Shown here one piece after another: positions 57,446 through 64,000 of a DNA stretch of 64,000 bases; the stretch's first letter is position 1; each line of letters begins with the position of its first letter. The stretch lies in NCBI RefSeq assembly GCF_004135585.1, contig NZ_CP035501.1:5589501-5653500 (forward strand), written 5' to 3'. A program made the position numbers and the translations under genes. This DNA is from Sphingosinicella sp. BN140058 (GTDB taxonomy: Bacteria; Pseudomonadota; Alphaproteobacteria; Sphingomonadales; Sphingomonadaceae). Under the pieces are notes generated by a model that was given only the letters and a program-made list of their open reading frames with translations, had not been told where the DNA came from and did no database searches.

Positions 57446-58425
57446 AGCTATTCGACTATCAGCGCGCCGACAGTCCCGAGCAGGCGGTCGCGAGCGCTCA
57501 GGCGCCGAACACGCATTTCATCGCCGGCGGAACCAATCTGCTCGATCTGATGAAGCTGCAGATCGAGACCCCGGAGCGGCTGATCGACGTCAGCCGGCTC
57601 GATCTCGCCCGGATCGAGCTCCGCGACGACGGCGGCCTCACCATCGGGGCGCTGGTGCCGAACAGCGATCTCGCCGCCGATCCGCACGTCCTACGCCACT
57701 ATCCGGTGCTGAGCCGGGCGCTGCTCGCCGGCGCCACCGGGCAGCTGCGCAACAAGGCAAGTACCGGCGGCAACCTCCTGCAGCGCACCCGCTGTTACTA
57801 TTTCTACGACATCGCCATGCCCTGCAACAAACGCGCGCCGGGCAGCGGCTGCTCCGCAATCGGCGGTGCCACAAGGATCCATGCGATCCTCGGCACCAGC
57901 GCGCACTGCATCGCCACCCATCCGAGCGACATGGCGGTGGCGATGCGCGCGCTAGACGCGACCGTGGTTACGTTGGAGCCCGATGGTGACCGCCGACGCA
58001 TCCCGATCGCCGATTTTCATCTGCTCCCGGGCGACACGCCGCACATCGAGACCATTCTCGAACCCGGCGAACTCATCACCCACATCGAGCTTCCGCCGCC
58101 GCCCCCCGGCCGGCAAGTCTATCGCAAGGTCAGGGACCGCGCGTCCTACGCCTTCGCCCTGGTCTCCGTCGCCGGCGTGCTGGACATTCGCGACGGCCGG
58201 ATCGCGGCGGCCGCCCTCGCCTTCGGCGGTCTCGCGCACAAGCCGTGGCGTGATCCCGCCGTGGAGGCGATCCTCGTCGGTCAGGCGCCCGGACGGGGCC
58301 TGTTCGAAGCGGCGGCCGATGTTCTGGTGAAGGCGGCGCAGGGCTTCGGCGATAACGACTTCAAGATCCCGCTCGCTAGACGCGTGCTGATCGCCACCCT
58401 CCACGATTTGACGAAGGAATCCTGA
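57442..58425 (+). CDS. paoB: Aldehyde dehydrogenase, FAD subunit with 4Fe-4S insert (PaoB-like)
   Basis: 327 residues. FAD-binding motifs are [13 protein letters not shown] and [16 protein letters not shown]. The segment [21 protein letters not shown] supplies Cys residues like the 4Fe-4S cluster insert seen in PaoB and 4-hydroxybenzoyl-CoA reductase. It ends with the typical [13 protein letters not shown] region. TGATG coupling to the molybdenum subunit. Confidence 0.92.
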   Translation: MKLFDYQRADSPEQAVASAQAPNTHFIAGGTNLLDLMKLQIETPERLIDVSRLDLARIELRDDGGLTIGALVPNSDLAADPHVLRHYPVLSRALLAGATGQLRNKASTGGNLLQRTRCYYFYDIAMPCNKRAPGSGCSAIGGATRIHAILGTSAHCIATHPSDMAVAMRALDATVVTLEPDGDRRRIPIADFHLLPGDTPHIETILEPGELITHIELPPPPPGRQVYRKVRDRASYAFALVSVAGVLDIRDGRIAAAALAFGGLAHKPWRDPAVEAILVGQAPGRGLFEAAADVLVKAAQGFGDNDFKIPLARRVLIATLHDLTKES

Positions 58426-60656
58426 TGTTCGGATCGGGCCACACCAACAGCCTGCGGATGGACAAGCCGCAGCCGACCAGCCTGCTCGACATCGGCGCGC
58501 AGAACGTCATCGGCAAGCCGCTCAACCGCTACGAAGGACCGCTCAAGGTCAGCGGCCGCGCCTTCTACTCGGCCGAATACAGCTTCCCCGGCATGGCCTA
58601 CGGCGTGCTGGTCGGCACCCGCCAGGGCGCCGGACGGGTGGTTTCGATCGACGTCGATGCGGTGGCGTCGCTTCCCGGCGTGCTGGACGTCGTAACCGAC
58701 TTCAAGACCTTCCTGCGCAATCCCGGGCAGGGCGGCGAGACCCAGGCGCCCACCCAGGGGGTGGAGGAGATCGCCTATTTCGGCCAGGTGATCGCGATCG
58801 TGCTTGCAACAAGCTATGAAGCGGCGCGCGACGCCGCGATCCGGCTGCCGGTTCACTACGAGGATGGCGAAGGCCGCTTCGATTTCGCCGCCCACAAGCA
58901 CGAGACCGACGTTCCGCCCGAAAACAACACGCCGGCGCATTTCAGTCAGGGCAACCTCGAACAGGCGATGACCCAGGCGGCATTCACCCTCGACGAAACC
59001 TTCACCACCCCGAGCCAGAATTCGGCGGCGATGGAGCCACATGCCTCCGTGGCGATGTGGGAAGACGACAAGCTTACCCTCTACGGTTCCTATCAGATCC
59101 CGACCAAGGACGCGATGCAGCTCGCAGACGCGCTTGGTGTCGCCAAGGACAAGGTTCGCATCATATCCCACTTCGTCGGCGGCGGCTTCGGCTCGAAGCT
59201 CGGCATCTCGCCCGAAAGCGCCGCGGCGGCGATCGCCGCGAGGCGGCTCGGCCGCCCGATCAAGGCGGTGATGCTGCGCCAGCAGGTGTTCGACGCCACC
59301 GTACGCCGCTCGAACACCGAGCAGCGTATCCGTCTGGCCGCCGACGCCAATGGCCGGCTGATCGGCATCGGCCACGAAAGCCTGGTGTCCAACCTGCCCG
59401 ACGAGGACTATTTCGAACCGGCGGGGATCGGCACGCACTTTCTCTACCCCGGCGAGCACCGGACCATCACCCACGATCAGGTTCGCCTGAACCTGCTTCT
59501 GTCCGGATCGATGCGCGCGCCCGGCGAAGGCTCCGGCATGCTTGCGCTCGAGGCGGCGATGGACATGCTCGCCGAGCGGATCGGCATCGATCCGGTCGAG
59601 CTTCGCCGGCGCAACGAGCCGCTGGTCGATCCCGAAAAGAATGTGCCCTTCTCGACGCGGTCCCTGCGCCAGTGCCTCGACCTCGGCGCGGAGCGTTTCG
59701 GTTGGGACACGCGCAACCCGCGCCCGGGCGCACGCCGCGAAGGCGAGTGGCTGGTCGGCATGGGCATGGCCGCCGCTGCGCGCAGCAACCTGTTGCAGAG
59801 CGAGGAAGCGAAGGTGCGGATCGATGCCGGCGGCCGCGCCATCATCGAAACGGCGATGACCGATATCGGCACGGGCACCTATTCGGTCCTCTCGCAGGTC
59901 GCGGGCGAATTGCTGGGGCTCGATCCCGCATCGATCGACGTCCGCATGGGCGACAGCGACATGCCGGCCTCGGGTGGCTCCGGCGGTTCCTGGGGGGCGT
60001 GCGGTTCGGGCTCGGCGGTCTATCTCGCCTGCGAAGAGCTGCGCCGCCAGCTCGCCAAGAAGCTTGGAGTCGCGCCCGAAGCGATCAGCCTCAGGGACGG
60101 CGTCGCCAGTGGCGGGGGCCGGTCGGCGCCGCTCGCCGAACTGGTCGGCGACGGCATCGAGGCGATCGGCACGATCAGCCCGGGCAAACAGAAGGATGCA
60201 GTGACACAGGCCTCGTTCGGCGTCCATTTCGCCGAAGTCGGAGTCAACGCCGTCACGGGCGAGGTGCGCGTGCGGCGCATGCTCGGCGTGTTCGCGGCCG
60301 GCCGCATCCTCAACGAGAAGACGGCGCGATCGCAATGCCTCGGGGGCATGACCTTCGGCATCGGTGCCGCCTTGACCGAGGAGCTGGTGCACGACAGCCG
60401 CAACGGCAAGCTCGTCAACCGCGACCTTGCCGAATATCACGTGCCGGTGAATGCCGACGTCCCGCAGCTCGAAGTCTTCTTCGTCCCGGAGCGCGATCAG
60501 CATTCCAACCCGCTTCATGCCAAAGGCCTTGGCGAACTCGGCATTTCCGGCGCCGGCGCCGCAATCGCCAACGCGGTCTACAATGCCTGCGGCGTGCGGG
60601 TGCGCGATTATCCGCTGACCCTCGACAAGATCCTGCCGGAGCTACCGGAAATCTGA
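58425..60656 (+). CDS. paoC: Aldehyde dehydrogenase, molybdopterin subunit (PaoC-like)
   Basis: 743 residues. It binds molybdopterin cytosine dinucleotide and oxidises aldehydes or N-heterocycles. Visible are VIGKPLNRYEGPLKVSGRA, the FVGGGFGSKLG Mo-cofactor loop, SMRAPGEGSGMLALE, AMTDIGTGTYSVLSQVAGE, and the catalytic Glu in HAKGLGELGISGAG. The order paoABC matches E. coli; no PaoD/MocA-type maturation gene is next to it. Confidence 0.94.
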   Translation: MFGSGHTNSLRMDKPQPTSLLDIGAQNVIGKPLNRYEGPLKVSGRAFYSAEYSFPGMAYGVLVGTRQGAGRVVSIDVDAVASLPGVLDVVTDFKTFLRNPGQGGETQAPTQGVEEIAYFGQVIAIVLATSYEAARDAAIRLPVHYEDGEGRFDFAAHKHETDVPPENNTPAHFSQGNLEQAMTQAAFTLDETFTTPSQNSAAMEPHASVAMWEDDKLTLYGSYQIPTKDAMQLADALGVAKDKVRIISHFVGGGFGSKLGISPESAAAAIAARRLGRPIKAVMLRQQVFDATVRRSNTEQRIRLAADANGRLIGIGHESLVSNLPDEDYFEPAGIGTHFLYPGEHRTITHDQVRLNLLLSGSMRAPGEGSGMLALEAAMDMLAERIGIDPVELRRRNEPLVDPEKNVPFSTRSLRQCLDLGAERFGWDTRNPRPGARREGEWLVGMGMAAAARSNLLQSEEAKVRIDAGGRAIIETAMTDIGTGTYSVLSQVAGELLGLDPASIDVRMGDSDMPASGGSGGSWGACGSGSAVYLACEELRRQLAKKLGVAPEAISLRDGVASGGGRSAPLAELVGDGIEAIGTISPGKQKDAVTQASFGVHFAEVGVNAVTGEVRVRRMLGVFAAGRILNEKTARSQCLGGMTFGIGAALTEELVHDSRNGKLVNRDLAEYHVPVNADVPQLEVFFVPERDQHSNPLHAKGLGELGISGAGAAIANAVYNACGVRVRDYPLTLDKILPELPEI

Positions 60657-60666
60657 TGCGCCGATG

Positions 60667-61347
60667 TTAGCGCCTGTCCCGCACGGCCAGCGCCCGTTCG
60701 AAGACCTGCTCGAACATGTCGGCAGTGAGGCGACCGGTATTCTGGTTGTAGCGGGAACAATGGTAGCTATCGATCAGCAGCCGACCATCGGGAAGCGCAT
60801 GTTCGGCGAGATGGCCGAACTTGTGGTCGGCAAGACGGCCGCCCGCGGTTCGAACCGCCGACTGGTGGGCGATCTGGCCGAGCGCGATCAGGATGCGGGC
60901 ATTGCGCAGCCGGTCGAGCGCCAGGCTGTAATAGGATCGGCAGGTCGCGATCTCCTCCGGCGTCGGCTTGTTCTGCGGCGGCAGGCAGCGCACGGCGTTG
61001 ACGATCGCCACCCCTTTCAGCCGCAGGCTGTCGTCCGGCCGCTGTTCGTAGACCCCCTCCGCCAGCCCGAATTTAAGCAGGGTCTCGTAGAGCAGGATGC
61101 CCGCGAAATCGCCGGTGAACGGCCGTCCGGTGCGGTTGGCACCGTGCATGCCGGGCGCGAGTCCGACGACGGCGATCCATGCGTCGGGATCGCCGAAGGC
61201 GTGCACCGGCGCATTCCACCAGTCCGGATGCTCGGCGCGGAGGCCGTTGCGGAACGCGACCAGGCGCGGACACAACGGACAATCGTGCGGCGGCTCGACG
61301 TCGGCGACGGGGCTTCGCGGGAGGGCGGCGGGGCTAGGCGGGATCAT
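60667..61347 (-). CDS. Uracil-DNA glycosylase, family 5 (UdgB-type)
   Basis: 226 residues. The signature GLAPGMHGANRTGRPFTGD is that of family 5 (UDGb), whose motif lacks the usual catalytic Asp/Asn of other UDGs. Four Cys (CPLC at 23-26, RCLPP and TCRSY) can bind 4Fe-4S, and DSYHCSRYNQNTG is the second motif. It removes uracil or deaminated purines. It ends 10 bp from paoC. Confidence 0.92.
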   Translation of the reverse strand: MIPPSPAALPRSPVADVEPPHDCPLCPRLVAFRNGLRAEHPDWWNAPVHAFGDPDAWIAVVGLAPGMHGANRTGRPFTGDFAGILLYETLLKFGLAEGVYEQRPDDSLRLKGVAIVNAVRCLPPQNKPTPEEIATCRSYYSLALDRLRNARILIALGQIAHQSAVRTAGGRLADHKFGHLAEHALPDGRLLIDSYHCSRYNQNTGRLTADMFEQVFERALAVRDRR

Positions 61348-61370
61348 CGCGCTCGTCTACGCGGCGCCTC

Positions 61371-61880
61371 ATGGCGAAGACAAGTTACCTGGTGGCGCTG
61401 GGCTCGAACCGGCGGCATGGGCGATATGGCGCACCGGCCGAGACGCTGAAGGCGGCCGTTCGCGCGCTCGCCGCGGAGGGGCTCGACGTCGACGGTCTGT
61501 CGCGGATCCGCTCCACCCCGGCGCTCGGCCCGGCCGGCCGCGGCTTCGCCAATGCCGCCGCGCGCGTTACAACCGATCTGGCACCGCCCGAATTGCTGCG
61601 GCGGCTCAAGAGCGTCGAACGCGCCTTCGGCCGCCGGGCCGGACGGCGCTGGGGGCCGCGGGTGCTCGATCTCGACATCATCCTCTGGTCCGAAGGCTGG
61701 TGGGCCGACGGTGCAGTGATCATTCCCCATCCCGAATTCCGTAAGCGCAGCTTCGTGCTCGCGCCGCTCGCCGCGGTCGCGCCAGCTTGGCGAGATCCGC
61801 TGACCGGCGCGACGGTCCGGCAGCTGTTTCACCGCCTCCGCCGCGCCTCCCCCGTTGACCGCGGCTGCCGCCCCTCCTAG
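61371..61880 (+). CDS. folK: Hydroxymethyldihydropteridine pyrophosphokinase
   Basis: 169 residues; transfers pyrophosphate from ATP in folate synthesis. LVALGSNRRHGRYG, FANAAARVTTDLAPPELLRRLK and the signature RRWGPRVLDLDIILW are clear, with HPEFRKRSFVLAPL. The tail is basic. Thirteen bp upstream of the tRNA-Lys gene. Confidence 0.94.
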   Translation: MAKTSYLVALGSNRRHGRYGAPAETLKAAVRALAAEGLDVDGLSRIRSTPALGPAGRGFANAAARVTTDLAPPELLRRLKSVERAFGRRAGRRWGPRVLDLDIILWSEGWWADGAVIIPHPEFRKRSFVLAPLAAVAPAWRDPLTGATVRQLFHRLRRASPVDRGCRPS

Positions 61881-61893
61881 GGGGGACGCCCGC

Positions 61894-61969
61894 GGGCCCG
61901 TAGCTCAATCGGTAGAGCAAGCGACTTTTAATCGAGAGGTTCCGGGTTCGAGTCCCGGCGGGCCCACCA
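61894..61969 (+). tRNA. tRNA-Lys(TTT)
   Basis: A 76-nt gene with the 7-bp acceptor GGGCCCG/CGGGCCC, D-arm GCTC/GAGC, anticodon loop CTTTTAA (anticodon TTT), T-arm CCGGG/CCCGG with loop TTCGAGT, discriminator A and an encoded CCA. The anticodon stem AGCGA/TCGAG has two mismatches at its base (A-G and G-A), leaving three pairs. Confidence 0.96.
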
Positions 61970-62059
61970 GACCTCGTTCTAGACCGTCTCACCCCGGTCC
62001 CTCGGAGGTTCACAGGCCAACCGGGCTTCCAATGTTCCGACCTGGCGGTGCGGCGGCGA

Positions 62060-62938
62060 TCATTCTATCCGGTTCGCTGCGCAAGCAGTCGCAAGCCAAT
62101 CGCGAAAGGCGAGGACTGATCGCCTCGCTTCCCGTTCTTCGATCAGCAACCAATAGGCTTCGGGTCCGCTGAGGATGACGTCGAAGGGCTGAACGAGCTG
62201 GCCTGCGAGAATGCTGCTCTGAAACAATCGCGGCGAAAGCAGGGCAACACCCCCGCCTTCGATCGCTGCCGTGCCGGCCAGGTCCTGGGTCGGGTACCGT
62301 ACTCCGGTCCCCTGACGATGGCCCGAAAACGGCACTCCAGCAGCTTCGAACCATGAAGGCCAGTCGTCGCTCTCGATCAATTGGCACTCGAGCAGATCCC
62401 TGGGAGCCTCAATCTGTTGGTCCCGATAGCTTCGTGGATTGTACAGGGGCGTTCGATCGAGCGGAAAAAGCTTCGTCGCCGAATAGCCTTGCCAATCTCC
62501 GAACCCGCTGCGGATCGCGATATCGAAACTGCCGGGCGCGCGCAGGTCGATCGCGGGATCGATCGCGACCGCAAGGCCGTGCGGTTCGGTGAAGCTCGTC
62601 AGGCGAGGCGCGAGCCAGCGCGATGCAAAGGTCGGCGTGGCGCTGACCCTGAGGATCCTCGGGTCGGCGCATTCCGCCACCGCGGCCGCGAGTAGCGCCA
62701 TCGCTTCGCGGACCCTTCCCGCAAGCCGTTGCCCCGCATCGGTCAAGGCGACGCGCGGCCCGCTCCGATGGAACAGCGCGGTACCGAGTTCAGCGTGGAG
62801 GTTCCGCATCCGCTGGCTCACCGCGGCGGGACTCAAACCGAGTTCAGCGGCCGCACGCGTGTAGCTTCCATGTCGTGCGCAAGCCTCGAACACGCGCAGC
62901 GTCTCCAGCGGTGGGGATCGAAAGCTCATCCCAGCCAT
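62060..62938 (-). CDS. LysR-family transcriptional regulator (GcvA-like)
   Basis: 292 residues. The N-terminal HTH is PLETLRVFEACARHGSYTRAAAELGLSPAAVSQ-like (here PPLETLRVFEACARHGSYTR, then AAELGLSPAAVSQRM). The effector domain begins at about 95 and shows the GcvA-type FDIAIRSGFGDW and EGGGVALLSP. It is divergent from the ureohydrolase gene over 73 bp and probably controls it. An ATG at 62929 is an alternative start. Confidence 0.92.
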   Translation of the reverse strand: MAGMSFRSPPLETLRVFEACARHGSYTRAAAELGLSPAAVSQRMRNLHAELGTALFHRSGPRVALTDAGQRLAGRVREAMALLAAAVAECADPRILRVSATPTFASRWLAPRLTSFTEPHGLAVAIDPAIDLRAPGSFDIAIRSGFGDWQGYSATKLFPLDRTPLYNPRSYRDQQIEAPRDLLECQLIESDDWPSWFEAAGVPFSGHRQGTGVRYPTQDLAGTAAIEGGGVALLSPRLFQSSILAGQLVQPFDVILSGPEAYWLLIEEREARRSVLAFRDWLATACAANRIE

Positions 62939-63011
62939 CTTAAGCGCAGATTGAAATCACAGCCACTATCATCGTTATGGCCGTGCTCCCCGCAGCTCTA
63001 AACAAAGTGCG

Positions 63012-64000
63012 ATGAGAGTGCTCACCGCTGCCCTGACTCGCCGCACCTTTCTTGTGGCCGTTCCCGCGCTGAGTGCCGTCGTGGCGAAAGCGCCGCAACA
63101 AAGAGTGCATCTCATCATGGCGCCGAGCAATCTCGGCCTGCGCCCGCTCGTGGCCAATCAACAACCTGGAGCCTGGCGAGCACCGAAGGCGCTGAAGGCT
63201 GCCGGGTTAGCCGACGCTATCGGGGCGAGCCGGACCATCCAGATGGATCGTCCTTCCTATCGCTTTGACGAGGAGGCCGGCACCCGGATCCGCAATGGCC
63301 ACGCCATTCGCGCCTTCAGTGAACTGCTCGGTGCGCAGGTCGCAGGCGTGTTGCGGAGCGGCGCGTTCCCCCTGGTAGTCGGCGGCGATTGCAGCATCAT
63401 GCTTGGCGGCCTGCTGGGCGGGCGATCGATCGGGAAGATCGGTCTCCTTCATGTCGATGGACACAGCGACTTCTATCATCCCGGCAATTACGACAGCGAG
63501 GGACGGCTAGGCAGCGCGGCCGGCATGGATCTCGCCCTGGCAACCGGACGAGGAGAGCCATTGCTCGCCCCTTGGAATGGCGAGGCGCTTGTCGAAGATC
63601 GGTTTGTCATCCAGATCGGCGAGCGGGAGAAGCTCAGGCCCGATGCCGATTATGGCGATATCCTTCGAACGCAGGTTCGGCGATTCCCGGTCAGGGGCGT
63701 CCTGAAGCGCGGCATAGCCGAGACCGTTCGCGGCGCCCTTTCGCCGGTAGATGGCGAGCGCCGGCCGATGTGGCTGCACATCGATCTCGACGTGCTCGAC
63801 CAACGCGTGATGCCGGCGGTTGACTCGCCGGGCTCTCCCGGCTTGACCTTCTCACAGTTGGCAGATCTTATCTCCGGACTGGTCGGGGAGCGACGCGTGA
63901 TTGGCGCCGATATCGCCATCTTCGATCCAGAGCTTGATCCGCGCGGCACCTATGCGCGCGACATCGTGGCGTGCATGGCCCGTGGCTTCGCCGGCCTGAA
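63012..64000 (+). CDS. Arginase/agmatinase-family ureohydrolase with Tat leader (cut by window end)
   Basis: At least 329 residues, no stop before the window edge. A Tat signal (LTRRTFLVAVPALSAVVAKA) is followed by the ureohydrolase core. Metal-binding motifs are VVGGDCSIMLGG (Cys in place of the usual His), LHVDGHSDFYHP and HIDLDVLDQRVMPAVDSPG. The ending seen, RDIVACMARGFAGL, is the usual last helix, so only a few codons may be missing. Substrate unknown. Confidence 0.85.
   Translation, partial: MRVLTAALTRRTFLVAVPALSAVVAKAPQQRVHLIMAPSNLGLRPLVANQQPGAWRAPKALKAAGLADAIGASRTIQMDRPSYRFDEEAGTRIRNGHAIRAFSELLGAQVAGVLRSGAFPLVVGGDCSIMLGGLLGGRSIGKIGLLHVDGHSDFYHPGNYDSEGRLGSAAGMDLALATGRGEPLLAPWNGEALVEDRFVIQIGEREKLRPDADYGDILRTQVRRFPVRGVLKRGIAETVRGALSPVDGERRPMWLHIDLDVLDQRVMPAVDSPGSPGLTFSQLADLISGLVGERRVIGADIAIFDPELDPRGTYARDIVACMARGFAGL

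Noticed and set aside
58281..60518. A 745-codon open frame antisense to the molybdopterin subunit gene
   Set aside because: It mirrors paoC codon by codon, has no recognisable motif, and arises from the GC3 bias of the sense gene.

Overview
The window is chromosomal DNA from an alphaproteobacterium, most likely a sphingomonad (Sphingomonadaceae). The signs are high GC with strong GC3 bias, a one-step 5-aminolevulinate synthase (hemA), an rpsT-dnaA pair, an fpg/ubiE-ubiB-coaBC-dut cluster, a very large TonB-dependent receptor of the Xanthomonas/Caulobacter type, and GANTC sites (CcrM methylation) before dnaA. No phage, insertion sequence, CRISPR array or rRNA is visible. Genes are dense, often overlap by 1-4 nt, and many start with GTG or TTG.

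Layout. 1-10 kb: glutathione transferase, cupin, dapE, a minus-strand run (Tim44-like, mltA, smr, GGDEF-EAL), then secB-murJ-trpS. 10-15 kb: DUF4136 lipoprotein, DMT-type membrane protein, dnaA, rpsT, fpg. 14-23 kb: ubiE, ubiB, a nucleotidyltransferase, coaBC, an accessory insertion (a pyruvyltransferase fused to a 2OG-Fe(II) oxygenase, plus a sulfotransferase), dut, and a HesA/MoeB-like gene. 23-35 kb: topA, HD hydrolase, dprA, plsY, murI, hemA, rpiB-glyA-nrdR-trmJ, chorismate mutase, rpsD. 35-41 kb: M28 peptidase, agmatine deiminase and N-carbamoylputrescine amidase (agmatine to putrescine), an ASCH-like protein, and a class A beta-lactamase-fold protein without its general base.

40.7-55.6 kb is a pectin/rhamnogalacturonan utilization locus. 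One arm (minus) holds a GH2-type enzyme, a PL10 pectate lyase and a pectin methylesterase. The divergent arm (plus) holds a TonB-dependent receptor, a small HTH protein, GH43, a CE12 acetylesterase, GH95, a LamG lipoprotein and a truncated Tat leader. A perfect 16-bp palindrome overlaps the likely promoter between the arms. 55.7-64 kb: a two-motif aspartic protease, a PaoABC-type molybdenum aldehyde dehydrogenase, family-5 uracil-DNA glycosylase, folK, tRNA-Lys(TTT), a LysR regulator and, cut by the window end, a Tat-exported ureohydrolase.

The best candidates for something undescribed are the pyruvyltransferase/2OG-oxygenase fusion with its sulfotransferase, headed by an inverted repeat that covers the start codon, and the pectin locus with its operator, GcrA-like small protein and enzymes of open specificity.
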